A stretch of DNA of 64,000 nucleotides from the NCBI GenBank assembly GCA_024235755.1, contig JACKLV010000015.1, positions 1-64,000 of the forward strand. Direction: 5' to 3'. The DNA is from Burkholderiales bacterium. GTDB taxonomy: Bacteria; Pseudomonadota; Gammaproteobacteria; Burkholderiales; Nitrosomonadaceae. This document shows, piece after piece, positions 36,568 through 47,200 of this stretch; the stretch's first letter is position 1; the number at the start of each line of letters is the position of its first letter. Under the pieces are notes generated by a model. It saw only the letters and a list, made by a program, of their open reading frames with translations. It did not search any database and had not been told where the DNA came from. The translations under genes were made by a program, and so were the position numbers.

Positions 36568-37407
36568 TTACATGAACAGGTCAAACAGCATTTTTCCGGC
36601 CAGGCTGTATAGTAGTACAATGAAAAGTTTTGTTAACGTGTGTGTTTGTGCGGAATGCGTGGTTTTTGCGCCAAGGGGTGCTGTGAGCATGCTGGCCAGT
36701 ATCAGCCAACCCAGGGCGGGCAGGTAGACATAACCCAGGCTGCTGGGGGGCAATTGCTGTGCTTGTGCCAGACCGTTTGCAATGTATCCGATTGTTCCCG
36801 CCAGTGCGATTGGAAATCCTATGGCGGCAGCCGTGCCGATTGCGTGCTGAAGTCTGATATTGCACAGGGTTAGAAAGGGAACCGTCAGAATCCCGCCACC
36901 GATGGCGATCAGGCTGGATACAGCGCCAATGACGCCGCCGGCGGTCAGAAAGCTGGCTTTTTTGGGAAATGTCTGATAACTCTGGTTGAAGTCTGAATTT
37001 GTTTTTTTGTCGAACTTCGATTTGGAAATCAGTTTCAGCAGCATGCTGGTCGCAGCATAACAGATAAACAGTGTAAAAATGATGTGCAGAATCTGGGTAG
37101 TTAGCGCACCGGCCAATACTGTTCCGGTGAGTGTGCCGATGATGATGCCGGGAGTCATGGATTTAAAAATAGTCCAGTTAACCGCAGCATGCTTGTGATG
37201 TGTGTATAAGCTGGCGGCGGAGGTAAAGATAATGGTCGCCATGGCGGTTCCTAGTGCGAGATGCAGAATCCGGTCAGGAGGAAAGTCCTGTGCTGTAAAC
37301 ATGAAGGTAAGTGCCGGTACGATAATCAATCCACCGCCGATGCCCAGCAGTCCGGCAAAAAATCCGACAACGGCGCCGAGAAGCAGGTACATTAACCACC
37401 ATTCCAT
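36568..37407 (-). CDS. TauE/SafE family permease (sulfite/organosulfonate exporter type)
   Basis: 279 aa, about eight spans. Paired internal repeats GFFAGLLGIGGGLIIVPAL (about 15-33) and GAVSSLIAIGGGILTVPFL (about 160-178) are the TauE/SafE hallmark. Substrates in this family are sulfite or small sulfur compounds; a rhodanese is encoded nearby but not in the same operon. Eleven bp separate it from the EVE gene upstream. Confidence 0.92.
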   Translation of the reverse strand: MEWWLMYLLLGAVVGFFAGLLGIGGGLIIVPALTFMFTAQDFPPDRILHLALGTAMATIIFTSAASLYTHHKHAAVNWTIFKSMTPGIIIGTLTGTVLAGALTTQILHIIFTLFICYAATSMLLKLISKSKFDKKTNSDFNQSYQTFPKKASFLTAGGVIGAVSSLIAIGGGILTVPFLTLCNIRLQHAIGTAAAIGFPIALAGTIGYIANGLAQAQQLPPSSLGYVYLPALGWLILASMLTAPLGAKTTHSAQTHTLTKLFIVLLYSLAGKMLFDLFM

Positions 37408-37417
37408 TGTGCCGTAA

Positions 37418-37879
37418 TTATATTTTTAAAAGTTGCAAAATAAATTTCCATTCATCCGGATCAACAGGTGTGATAGATAATCGGTTACCGGTCTGTAGTA
37501 TACGCATGCGCTTAAGTTCTGGATATTGACGTAGTTCCCGGATAGTCAGCAAGCGTGTTTTTTTCTTGAGGGTGATTTCAACATTAAACCAGCGTGGATT
37601 ATCCTGACTGGCTTTGGGATCAAAGTACCTGTTTTGAGGATCAAATTGCGTGGCGTCTGGATATGCTCGCGCCGAGACTTCGGCGATGCCGGTGATACCA
37701 GGTTCGACGCAACAGGAATGGTAAAAAAATACCGGATCGCCGATGTGCATTTGTTTCCACATAAAATTGCGCGCTTGGTAATTGCGCACACCGTCCCATG
37801 CTGTTGTCTGGTTGGGTGAAGCAGCCAGATCTTCGATGCTGAATTTGTAGGGCTCGGATTTTATCAGCCAATAGCGCAT
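37418..37879 (-). CDS. EVE domain protein
   Basis: 153 aa, complete EVE (PUA-like) domain: RYWLIKSEPYKFSIEDL start, WDGVRNYQARNFM, GDPVFFYHS near 48, GI.GIAEV and a conserved end LSITPVDPDEWKFIL. EVE proteins bind modified bases in nucleic acids. Probably transcribed with the TauE gene, which begins 10 bp downstream. Confidence 0.92.
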   Translation of the reverse strand: MRYWLIKSEPYKFSIEDLAASPNQTTAWDGVRNYQARNFMWKQMHIGDPVFFYHSCCVEPGITGIAEVSARAYPDATQFDPQNRYFDPKASQDNPRWFNVEITLKKKTRLLTIRELRQYPELKRMRILQTGNRLSITPVDPDEWKFILQLLKI

Positions 37880-38197
37880 TTGAATTTTATGTACGTTAAG
37901 TGAATAATTCTAGAATGGAAAATGCATAGCGCTTATACAAAGATACAAAGCGATTGTTGGAATGTTCAACAGGCTTAAAATGCTCATTTATTATACATAA
38001 ACTCTGTTTTCACTGGTTCTTGCCTTGGTTCAATGACTACGGAATCGCAATTCAATAGTATGTGAACAACAAAATAAAATGAAAAACTGCGTGAAAAAGA
38101 AATTTAAATTGTTTGTTCGTTTTTTATAATAGTGTCCAAATAGCTTTTAAACTAACAAAAATTGAGTAACTGACTGATAATGGATGGATGAAATTAT
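37880..38197. other. Divergent intergenic region, EVE / sppA-like gene
   Basis: 318 bp, A/T-rich. A TATAAT (38126-38131) lies 66 bp before the peptidase start but has no good -35. No gene seen. Confidence 0.5.
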
Positions 38198-39148
38198 ATG
38201 AATGATGATGAAAAAAAATCTGTAAACCCCGGATGGGAAAGACAGTTGATCGAGGGGCTTGCTTTTGCAGCATTGCGTGAACAAAAGCGAAATCGTGTTT
38301 GGGGTATTTTTTTCAAGTCGCTTACCTTTGTATATCTTTTTTTACTGCTTTTTGCTTTCACTGACTGGTTTGGTGATTCGACTGTGCGGATTTCAGATAA
38401 ACATACCGCTCTGGTTGAACTTGACGGTATGATTATGCCCGATACGATCAATAACGCGGATAATATTAATGCGAGTTTGAGATCTGCCTTTAAAGATAAA
38501 GGCACACAAGGTGTGATTTTGCGAATCAACAGCCCTGGGGGCAGCCCCGTTCAGGCTGGTTACGTCAACGACGAAATACGTCGTTTGCGTACAGAGTATC
38601 CGGACATCCCGTTGTATGCAGTCATTGGCGATATATGTGCTTCAGGTGGATATTACATCGCGTCTGCGGCTGATAAGATTTTTGTCGATAAGGCTAGCCT
38701 TGTCGGTTCAATCGGTGTATTGATGGATGGTTTCGGCTTTGCCGGCACTTTGGAGAAGCTGGGGATAGAGCGTCGATTACTGACTGCGGGCGAGCATAAA
38801 GGTTTTCTGGATCCTTTTACGCCCATGGATCCGAAGCAGCGTGAACACGCAATCGGTTTATTGAAAGAAATACATAAACAGTTTAAACATGTTGTTCAGG
38901 TAGGCAGGGGCGATCGCTTAAAAGATATGCCGGAGATATTCAGCGGCGTGATATGGACCGGCCAGAAAAGTATCGAACTTGGTCTGGCCGATGCCATGGG
39001 CAGTGCCGAATATGTTGCGCGTGAAGTGATTAAAGCCGAAGATATTGTCAACTATTCAACGCGGGAAAGCCTGATTGATCTTTTCGCCAAGCGTGTCAGT
39101 ACAGTAATGTTGGGGATATTGACCAATAACAGTTGGGGAATTAAATAA
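38198..39148 (+). CDS. Signal peptide peptidase SppA-type serine protease (S49)
   Basis: 316 aa. One membrane span (about 36-55) then the S49 domain. Nucleophile Ser149 (DICASGGYY) and general base Lys201 (GEHKGF) are 52 residues apart, as in B. subtilis SppA. INSPGGS (111-117) forms the substrate strand. This single-domain form oligomerises to make the active site. It degrades cleaved signal peptides and membrane fragments. Monocistronic by context. Confidence 0.93.
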   Translation: MNDDEKKSVNPGWERQLIEGLAFAALREQKRNRVWGIFFKSLTFVYLFLLLFAFTDWFGDSTVRISDKHTALVELDGMIMPDTINNADNINASLRSAFKDKGTQGVILRINSPGGSPVQAGYVNDEIRRLRTEYPDIPLYAVIGDICASGGYYIASAADKIFVDKASLVGSIGVLMDGFGFAGTLEKLGIERRLLTAGEHKGFLDPFTPMDPKQREHAIGLLKEIHKQFKHVVQVGRGDRLKDMPEIFSGVIWTGQKSIELGLADAMGSAEYVAREVIKAEDIVNYSTRESLIDLFAKRVSTVMLGILTNNSWGIK

Positions 39149-39589
39149 GCAATTCGGGAAAAGCATGCTTATGATAAAACAGCGTGTATATCTCGCATCG
39201 ATTGAAGCACAATCTTCATGGCCCGTTGGAAACCATTTTTGTGACGTTGGTATGGAAAAAAACAGACAAAAACGCGAAGTCAGTACATCAGAAAATGGTA
39301 TTAGAACCCGTTCGCTATGGTACTACAGCGGCAGGCTTTTCAGTATTTCATTCAAGACGTGTCGGTCTAATCTGCCCAGTACCTCTTGCAACTATTACCG
39401 CAATTAATACTGTATTTTGTTCAAAAAGATAAGGGATGTTAACAATTCACTAGTTGTTAACATCTCCTCAATATCTATTCGTGTAGTTTGATCATCCAAG
39501 TAGGTATTTAAGTTCTTTGGCATGTTGTTAAATTCTGCTAATTTCGCTAATAAACTGTACTTCTAGGCAATAAAATGCAATAATTCTTC
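39149..39589. other. Gene-poor interval after the peptidase gene
   Basis: 441 bp. Two overlapping plus-strand open frames (39165-39407, 39184-39432) have no ribosome site and no recognisable family; they may be decayed coding sequence. A strong palindrome lies at 39435-39464. Confidence 0.5.
39435..39464. repeat. Perfect 11-bp inverted repeat
   Basis: GATGTTAACAA (39435-39445) and TTGTTAACATC (39454-39464) with an 8-base loop. No T-run on either side, so it could be a transcription-factor site or a processing hairpin between the peptidase gene and aroQ. Confidence 0.7.
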
Positions 39590-40048
39590 ATGAGTGAGGG
39601 AAATGTAGGTGTACAAAAGATTCTGGTTATTCATGGGCCGAATTTGAATCTTCTCGGAATGCGCGAACCGGAGATTTATGGTAGTGAAACGCTGCAGGAT
39701 ATTAACAGGAATTTAACCAGAATTGCGGAAAAGGCAGCGGTCGAAATTGTTTTTTTCCAAAGCAATGCGGAATCTGCGTTAATTGAAAGAATTCAGCAGA
39801 CTATGACCGATAGCACTGACTTTATTGTCATCAACCCTGCAGCTTATACGCATACCAGCGTTGCACTGCGTGATGCATTGGCTGCGGTGCGTTTGCCTTT
39901 CATAGAGATCCACCTGTCCAATGTATTTTCTCGTGAAACTTTTCGCCACCATTCTTATTTCTCAGACATCGCTATAGGTGTAATCAGCGGTCTGGGCTCA
40001 AAAGGCTATGAATTGGCATTGGAATATGCCTTGACGGTTCGTCGATAA
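39590..40048 (+). CDS. aroQ: 3-dehydroquinate dehydratase, type II
   Basis: 152 aa. Catalytic Arg25/Tyr30 lie in NLNLLGMREPEIYG. The INPAAYTHTSVALRDAL block supplies Asn and His, and IEIHLSNVFSRE..RHHS completes the site. Third step of the shikimate pathway. Heads the usual aroQ-accB-accC-prmA string. Confidence 0.96.
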   Translation: MSEGNVGVQKILVIHGPNLNLLGMREPEIYGSETLQDINRNLTRIAEKAAVEIVFFQSNAESALIERIQQTMTDSTDFIVINPAAYTHTSVALRDALAAVRLPFIEIHLSNVFSRETFRHHSYFSDIAIGVISGLGSKGYELALEYALTVRR

Positions 40049-40195
40049 AAACGCGGTGCACGGTTTATTGATTTAAAACTTTTGCTGAGCGGGCTGCAAT
40101 TTGATTTTGATAAGGTTGTAAGCGCTTAAGTCGTATGGTTGAAGGCTGTTTGTTAGTCATTGGGTGTACATGTTGATGTAATTTGTTTTTCAACG

Positions 40196-40214
40196 ACCCC
40201 GGATTGTTTGGGGT
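40196..40214 (+). promoter_or_regulatory. Small hairpin before the accB ribosome site
   Basis: ACCCC/GGGGT with a 9-base loop, ending about 6 bases before the AGGGGG ribosome site of accB. May modulate translation. Confidence 0.3.
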
Positions 40215-40229
40215 GATGCAGGGGGTGTT

Positions 40230-40715
40230 ATGGATTTAAGAAAGCTAAAGAAGCTCATCGAGCTTGTTGAAGAGTCCGGTATTACTGAGTTGGAGATTAC
40301 GGAAGGTGAAGAAAAAGTTCGAATCAGTAAGTCAGGCGCGCCGGCGCCAGGATATGCCTGGTTGCCACCCATGCAGCAGACTGTTGTGCCTATGCATCAG
40401 GGTCAATCGGGACAGACTGGGTTATCCAACGAAACTCATGTAACCGACACTACTGATGAGAAAAAAAATGCGCAACCCGATGGCCATGTCGTCAAGTCAC
40501 CGATGGTGGGTACTTTTTACCGCGCGCCGTCACCCGGCGCCAGTCCTTTTGTCGAAGTCGGCCAGACTGTGAGAACGGGTGACACATTGTGCATTATAGA
40601 AGCTATGAAATTGCTGAATGAGATTGAAGCCGATAAAGATGGTGTGATCAAGTCAATCCTGGTTGAAAACGGTCAGCCGGTTGAATATGGTGAGCACTTG
40701 TTCGTCATTCAGTAA
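40230..40715 (+). CDS. accB: Acetyl-CoA carboxylase biotin carboxyl carrier protein
   Basis: 161 aa. Biotin-accepting Lys127 in EAMKLLN. The C-terminal biotinyl domain (about 86-161) follows a flexible linker. The N-terminal domain (1-38) is the usual dimerisation part. Carries CO2 between biotin carboxylase and carboxyltransferase in fatty acid synthesis. Strong AGGGGG ribosome site. Confidence 0.97.
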   Translation: MDLRKLKKLIELVEESGITELEITEGEEKVRISKSGAPAPGYAWLPPMQQTVVPMHQGQSGQTGLSNETHVTDTTDEKKNAQPDGHVVKSPMVGTFYRAPSPGASPFVEVGQTVRTGDTLCIIEAMKLLNEIEADKDGVIKSILVENGQPVEYGEHLFVIQ

Positions 40716-40786
40716 TGCTGAATGATGACACAGAAAATCACATATACAATGATTCAGGCGGTTATGCCAATCACTAGTGAGTAAAT

Positions 40787-42148
40787 ATGTTTGAAAAAAT
40801 TCTTATCGCAAACCGTGGTGAAATAGCTCTGCGTATCCAGAGAGCCTGCCGCGCAATGGGGATAAAGACTGTAACGGTTTATTCCGAAGCAGACTCTGAA
40901 GCAAAATATGTCAAGCTGGCTGATGAATCTGTTTGTATTGGTCCGGCTCCTGTTGCGCAGAGTTATTTGAATATCCCTGCGATTATCAGTGCTGCTGAAG
41001 TGACAGATGCCGAGGCCATTCATCCCGGTTACGGATTTCTTTCGGAAAATGCCGATTTTGCAGAACGGGTGGAAAAAAGTGGTTTTGTTTTTATTGGCCC
41101 GCGTCCTGAAACAATACGTTTGATGGGCGATAAAGTCAGTGCGAAGAACGCCATGAAAGCGGCCGGTGTACCCTGTGTACCGGGCTCCGATGGCGCATTG
41201 CCGGAAAATACTGATGCAATCAAAAAAGTAGTAAAAGAAATTGGTTATCCGGTGATCATAAAAGCAGCTGGTGGCGGTGGTGGGCGCGGTATGCGCGTCG
41301 TACATACTGAGGCCGCGCTGCCGAACGCCGTTATTGTGACGCGTAACGAGGCACAGGCGGCTTTCGGCAATCCTGTGGTATACGCAGAAAAGTACCTGGA
41401 AAATCCGCGTCACATTGAATTTCAGCTGTTAATCGACGAGCAGGGCAACGCCGTACATTTGGGTGAACGTGACTGTTCGTTGCAGCGCAGGCACCAGAAA
41501 ATACTCGAAGAAGCGCCTGCTTCGGGTATTTCTGAAGCATTACGCAAAAAAATTGGCGAGCGTTGCGCAGAAGCCTGTCGACAAATCAAGTATCGCGGAG
41601 TTGGAACATTTGAATTTCTTTTTGAAAACAATGAATTTTATTTCATTGAAATGAATACACGACTGCAGGTTGAACATCCTGTGACAGAAGCCGTTACTGG
41701 TATTGATCTTGTGCAGGCACAGATCAACGTGGCCGCCGGTAAAGCGTTGCCATTTAAACAGAAAGATATCGAAATTAAGGGTCATGCGATCGAATGCCGC
41801 GTCAATGCCGAGGATGCGTATAAACTGACGCCTTCTGCGGGACGTATTACCCAGTACCATGCGCCAGGCGGTCCGGGTGTTCGCGTTGATACACATGTGT
41901 ATCACAATTATATGGTGCCGCCTTATTACGATTCGATGATTGGCAAGATCATCACCTATGGCGATACGCGCGAGCAGGCGATAGCACGAATGCGCATTGC
42001 GCTCTCTGAAACGGTGGTTCAGGGGATCAAGACCAACATACCGTTGCATCTTGATTTGCTGTCAGACGCCACTTTTCTGAATGGACAGTTTTCGATTCAT
42101 TACCTGGAACACAAGCTTGCTTTACATAATCAGAAAGCTGATAACTGA
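40787..42148 (+). CDS. accC: Acetyl-CoA carboxylase biotin carboxylase subunit
   Basis: 453 aa, normal length. N-domain FEKILIANRGEIALRI, ATP-grasp glycine loop KAAGGGGGRGMR (about 158-169), catalytic EMNTRLQVEHPVTE (about 287-300). ATP-dependent carboxylation of the AccB biotin. Seventy-one bp after accB, so co-transcribed. Confidence 0.97.
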   Translation: MFEKILIANRGEIALRIQRACRAMGIKTVTVYSEADSEAKYVKLADESVCIGPAPVAQSYLNIPAIISAAEVTDAEAIHPGYGFLSENADFAERVEKSGFVFIGPRPETIRLMGDKVSAKNAMKAAGVPCVPGSDGALPENTDAIKKVVKEIGYPVIIKAAGGGGGRGMRVVHTEAALPNAVIVTRNEAQAAFGNPVVYAEKYLENPRHIEFQLLIDEQGNAVHLGERDCSLQRRHQKILEEAPASGISEALRKKIGERCAEACRQIKYRGVGTFEFLFENNEFYFIEMNTRLQVEHPVTEAVTGIDLVQAQINVAAGKALPFKQKDIEIKGHAIECRVNAEDAYKLTPSAGRITQYHAPGGPGVRVDTHVYHNYMVPPYYDSMIGKIITYGDTREQAIARMRIALSETVVQGIKTNIPLHLDLLSDATFLNGQFSIHYLEHKLALHNQKADN

Positions 42149-42206
42149 TTAAATTCACCACAATTTTTCTGCCGGTACGGCTAGATCCGCGCTACAGTTG
42201 CCGACT

Positions 42207-43133
42207 ATGTCCTGGAAAACAATTTTTATCAAAACCGATAACTCATCGGCTGAGTTGCTGAGCGAAGCATTGTTAGAGCAAGGAGCATTGTCGGTGGATA
42301 TACATGACGCTGCTGCGGGCACCGACCAAGAGCAACCGTTATATGGTGAACCCGGTTTGCCTGCTGGGGAAGTATGGGAGAAAGCCGAAGTCAGCGGAAT
42401 GTTTGAACCTGATACCGACATCAATGTCGTGTTGCAGTCAATCACAAAAACGCTACAGTTGCCTGGTGTGCCGGTCTTTCGGGTGGAAACAATTGAGGCG
42501 CAGGACTGGGTGCGGTTGACGCAATCACAGTTTAATCCTATTTGTATTTCATCACGTTTGTGGATAGTGCCTACATGGCATCAGCCCCCCAATCCGTCCG
42601 CGATTAATTTGATACTTGATCCGGGTTTGGCTTTCGGCACGGGCAGTCATCCCACAACGCAGTTGTGTCTTGTCTGGATGGATCAGAATCTAAAACCGGG
42701 AGAAACGGTTCTGGATTATGGCTGCGGCTCGGGGATTCTCGCTATTGCCGCATTAAAACTGGGTGCGGGTCGGGTTATCGGTGTCGATATTGATCCGCAT
42801 GCTGTCAGGGCAGGTCATGCCAACGCGCTCCTGAACGCTTGTGAACCTTCAAGCTGTTTGTTCGCAACACAATATCCGGTACAAAGCGATGAGTCCGGCA
42901 AAACTGAACAGGTTGATGTGGTTGTGGCGAATATTCTGTCCAATCCATTGATCATGTTGGCGCCAATTCTCGCCAGCGCGGTTCGTGCACGTGGGCGAAT
43001 TGTGTTATCGGGTATACTGGAGCCGCAGGCGAAGGAAGTCATGACGGTTTACGGTCAGTGGTTTGAAATGCAGGTTCATGCAGCACAAGAAGACTGGGTA
43101 TTATTAAGCGGAGTCAAAAAAACGGTTCAGTAA
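42207..43133 (+). CDS. prmA: Ribosomal protein L11 methyltransferase
   Basis: About 308 aa from ATG 42207 (MSWKTIFI); a TTG at 42198 would add three residues. N-terminal substrate-recognition domain, then SAM domain with FGTGSHPTT, VLDYGCGSGILAIAALKLGA and VVANILSNPL. Trimethylates L11. No clear Shine-Dalgarno. Confidence 0.94.
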   Translation: MSWKTIFIKTDNSSAELLSEALLEQGALSVDIHDAAAGTDQEQPLYGEPGLPAGEVWEKAEVSGMFEPDTDINVVLQSITKTLQLPGVPVFRVETIEAQDWVRLTQSQFNPICISSRLWIVPTWHQPPNPSAINLILDPGLAFGTGSHPTTQLCLVWMDQNLKPGETVLDYGCGSGILAIAALKLGAGRVIGVDIDPHAVRAGHANALLNACEPSSCLFATQYPVQSDESGKTEQVDVVVANILSNPLIMLAPILASAVRARGRIVLSGILEPQAKEVMTVYGQWFEMQVHAAQEDWVLLSGVKKTVQ

Positions 43134-43226
43134 ATTAGTGGCTATGTGCTCTGTCTTAACGAAACGGCTTGATTTGGTAACTGAAAACAATTGTCGATCA
43201 ATAGGGAGTGTTGAACGGAGTATCCG

Positions 43227-44141
43227 ATGGCGCTGGTGACATTGTGTCCTGGTTGTGGCACGACATACAAAATTTATCCAGAGCAGTTGCAGGCCCAAAA
43301 TGGCCTGGTACGGTGTGGAAAATGCCAGATCGTTTTTAACGGATTCTCTACATTAATCACGATTGACGAATCCGAAATTGAATATTTGCCGGTATCTGCT
43401 AACTTAAACAGCGCATCGGAACAATCTTCAGAAATCAAGGAAGCTGTTGATAATCTGGCTGTGCTGGACAGCGCTGTTGGCGAGCGTCAGGCAGACGCAA
43501 ACGCTTTACCTGTTTTCGGGAATGCGCATGAAACTGCGGTACAACAGACTGAAACAGCAGCCGGCGTCGCTGCAGTAGGACCGGAAACAACAGAAAATAC
43601 AGAATCCGGCATACCTGCAAGCGATTTTCTGTCTGACACAATACGCGAAAGACCGGCCCGATACTGGTTATGGCAAGTCGGCAGCCTGCTATTGTTTGTT
43701 GCGATGATGGGGCAGGCGATAATCGCCTACCGCGCTGATTTGGCGGTACAACTGCCGCAAACCAGACCTTATTTGGAACGGTTATGCAATATTTTCGGTT
43801 GCTCAGTACCTCTGCCGGCAAACATACAGCTGTTGAGCATCGTGTCGTCTGATTTACAGATAAGTGATCCTGAGAACCAGCCCGATGTGGCAACACTGAC
43901 CGCGATTATCCGCAACCATGCAACGCAGGCGCAGGCACTGCCTGCACTGAAATTGCTGCTGACAGATATGAATGAACAGATGCTCGCCAGCCGTGTTTTT
44001 ACCGCAATAGACTATCTGCCCTCAGCCGACCGGAACAAAATGTCAATTTTGCCAAGCCAAGAAATAACCGTCCGGCTGTATTTGGATAACAGTCAGATCA
44101 AGCCGACCGGTTACCGGTTACAGATACTGTATCTTGAATGA
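43227..44141 (+). CDS. Zinc-ribbon / DUF3426 membrane protein
   Basis: 304 aa. N-terminal MJ0042-type zinc ribbon: CPGCGTTY..., then VRCGKCQIVFNG. An acidic linker (about 55-130) leads to one membrane span (about 146-170) and a periplasmic DUF3426 domain to the end. Genes of this type commonly follow prmA in betaproteobacteria; function unknown. Confidence 0.88.
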   Translation: MALVTLCPGCGTTYKIYPEQLQAQNGLVRCGKCQIVFNGFSTLITIDESEIEYLPVSANLNSASEQSSEIKEAVDNLAVLDSAVGERQADANALPVFGNAHETAVQQTETAAGVAAVGPETTENTESGIPASDFLSDTIRERPARYWLWQVGSLLLFVAMMGQAIIAYRADLAVQLPQTRPYLERLCNIFGCSVPLPANIQLLSIVSSDLQISDPENQPDVATLTAIIRNHATQAQALPALKLLLTDMNEQMLASRVFTAIDYLPSADRNKMSILPSQEITVRLYLDNSQIKPTGYRLQILYLE

Positions 44142-44143
44142 TT

Positions 44144-44164
44144 TCAATAAGTTATTGATTTTTT
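44144..44164 (+). terminator. Weak A/T-rich terminator after the DUF3426 gene
   Basis: TCAAT-AATT-type stem (44144-44148 with 44154-44158) followed by six T. Low stem stability. Confidence 0.4.
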
Positions 44165-44210
44165 GGTGTGCCATAGCCGAATGGTTTTAGGTCTGAGATA
44201 GCCGGTAAGG

Positions 44211-44216
44211 TATAAT
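44211..44216 (+). promoter_or_regulatory. Candidate -10 box for metH
   Basis: TATAAT 38 bp before the metH start. The -35 region is poor. The leader is too short for a cobalamin riboswitch. Confidence 0.4.
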
Positions 44217-44254
44217 CAATTGCTTTATTTTAAATTTACAAAGCGCACAAAGTA

Positions 44255-47200
44255 ATGAAAAAAAATCTTCGCACCAATCTGTTGGAAAGCCTAATTGCTC
44301 AAAGAATTGTGATTCTGGATGGCGCAATGGGCACAATGATTCAAACATTTAAACTCGGAGAGACCGATTTTCGTGGTGAACGGTTTGCCGATTTTCCGCA
44401 TGATTTGAAAGGCAATAATGACTTGCTGACATTGACGCGCCCGGATGTGATACGTTCTATTCATGCCGATTATCTTGAAGCCGGTGCTGACATTATCGAA
44501 ACTAATACCTTTAATGCCAATGCGGTTTCTATGGCCGACTATCACATGGAAGGTTTGGTTTATGAACTGAATGTCGCTGCAGCCAAGCTGGCTAGTGAAG
44601 CTGCACAAGCAATCGAGGCGAAAACGCCGGATAAGCCCCGCTTTGTTGCCGGTGTGATCGGGCCGACTACCAAAACGGCCTCCATTTCGCCGGATGTCAA
44701 TGATCCGGGTTTTCGCAATATATCCTTCGATCAACTGGTTGACGCCTATACTGAATCCATCCGTGGATTGGTTGACGGCGGTGCAGACATTCTGTTGGTT
44801 GAAACCATTTTCGATACGTTGAATGCCAAGGCCGCGTTGTTTGCCATTGATCAGTTTTTCGAAGCGAACGCGGTGCGCTTGCCAGTCATGATCTCAGTGA
44901 CGATTACCGATGCATCAGGTCGCACACTTTCAGGCCAGACGCCTGAGGCCTTCTGGAATTCGGTGCAGCATGCAAAACCATTGTCAGTCGGCATTAACTG
45001 CGCATTGGGCGCTGAATTGATGCGGCCTTACATCGAGGAGCTGTCCGATATAGCGGAAGTCTATGTCAGCGTTCATCCCAATGCCGGGTTGCCGAATCCG
45101 CTATCGGATACCGGGTACGATGAATCACCCGACTATACCGCGCGCCAATTGAAAGATTTTGCGCAATCCGGCTTTGTCAATATTGTTGGGGGTTGCTGCG
45201 GCACTACACCTGCGCATATAAAAGCTATTGCCGAAGCTGTTGCGCCGCTGCCGCCTAGAGTAGTGCCGGAGCTGTCCAAAAAGTTACGTTTGTCAGGTTT
45301 GGAGCCGCTGAATATCGGCGATGATTCGCTTTTTGTAAATGTTGGAGAGCGCACCAACGTGACTGGCTCGCGCGCCTTTGCGCGTTTGATTCTGGGCGAT
45401 CAGTATGCCGAAGCGCTGGACGTGGCGCGCAGCCAGGTTGAAAACGGGGCGCAGATCATCGATATCAATATGGATGAAGCCATGCTGGATTCGCAAAAGG
45501 CCATGGTGAAATTTCTGAATCTGATTGCCGCAGAACCGGATATTTGCCGCGTGCCGATTATGCTCGACTCCAGTAAATGGGTGGTGATAGAAGCGGGACT
45601 CAAATGCGTACAGGGTAAGTCCATTATCAATTCGATCAGCCTTAAGGAAGGCGAGGCGGAATTTATTGAACAAGCAAAACTGGCGCGCCGTTACGGGGCG
45701 GCGGTCATTGTTATGGCGTTCGACGAAACCGGCCAGGCGGACACATTGGCGCGCAAGGTGGAAATTTGTACCCGCAGTTACCGCGTACTGGTGGATCAGG
45801 TGGGTTTCTTACCCGAGGACATTATTTTCGATCCGAATATTTTCGCCATCGCAACCGGAATTGAGGAACACAATAATTATGGTGTGGACTTTATTGAAGC
45901 CACACGCGAAATCAAAAAAGCGCTGCCGTATGCCAAAGTCAGCGGCGGGGTGTCCAATGTGTCGTTTTCTTTTCGCGGAAATGAACCCATCCGCGAAGCG
46001 ATTCATACCGCCTTTCTTTATCATGCGATCAAAGCCGGTATGACGATGGGCATCGTAAATGCTGGACAGCTGGGCGTGTATTCGGATATTCCCGCCAACG
46101 TGCTCGAATATATTGAGGACGTTATCCTGAATCGTCGCGAAGATGCCACGGAACGCCTGGTTGACTTCGCGGAGAACTTCAAAGGCAAGAAAAAAGAACA
46201 GGTTGAAGATTTAAGTTGGCGCGAGCAGCCGCTGCAAGCCCGTTTGACGCATGCGCTGGTTAAGGGAATCTCCACATACATTGTAGAAGATACCGAAGAG
46301 GCCCGACAGGAAATCAAAGCAAAGGGCGGACGGCCGATTCAGGTGATCGAAGGTCCGCTGATGGACGGGATGGGTGTCGTTGGTGATTTATTCGGCGCCG
46401 GTAAAATGTTTCTGCCGCAGGTAGTCAAGTCGGCGCGTGTGATGAAGCAGGCGGTGGCGCATTTACTGCCGTTTATCGAAGAAGAAAAGAAGCTGCTCGG
46501 CGATTCAAAACCGAAAGGCAAGATTGTGGTGGCAACCGTCAAGGGAGACGTGCACGATATCGGTAAAAATATTGTTGCGGTGGTGCTGCAATGCAACAAC
46601 TACGAAGTGATCAACATGGGTGTCATGGTGCCCAGCACGCAAATTCTGGATATGGCCAGAAAAGAAAATGCCGACATCATCGGGTTATCTGGGTTGATTA
46701 CGCCTTCGCTCGAAGAAATGACGCATGTGGCTAAGGAAATGCAGCGCGAAGGCTTCAACATACCGTTATTGATCGGTGGCGCGACCACGTCTCGCGTACA
46801 TACCGCCGTCAAAATTGCGCCACACTATGAAGGAGCCGTGGTATGGGTGCCGGATGCTAGCCGTGCCGTGGGTGTGTGCAGCAGTTTAATGTCCGAAGAC
46901 CTGAAAGCGGGCTATGTACAGAAGATCCAGGACGAATATGACAAAGTGCGCACGCAGCATAAAAACAAAAAAGGCCCGTCCAAACTTCTGTCGATTGAAG
47001 ATGCCCGCGCCAATGCCTTTAGGCCTGACTGGTCCGCTTATCAGCCGCCGCGACCGGAGTTGATTGGCATACGTACCCTGAATAATTATCCGCTGGAAAA
47101 AATTGTTCCATTTATCGACTGGACACCCTTTTTTCAGGCTTGGGAACTAGCCGGACGTTACCCGGCGATTCTGGAAGACGAAGTCGTCGGTGAAACTGCG

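Noticed and set aside
36290..36620. Minus-strand open frame between the DoxX and TauE genes (117 aa)
   Set aside because: No ribosome site, overlaps the TauE 3' end in another frame, no recognisable motif; composition looks non-coding.
40754..41413. Long minus-strand open frame (219 aa) opposite accC
   Set aside because: Shadow of accC codon structure; no ribosome site or domain.
44142..44254. Cobalamin riboswitch before metH
   Set aside because: Only 113 bp are available and no B12-box-like sequence is visible.
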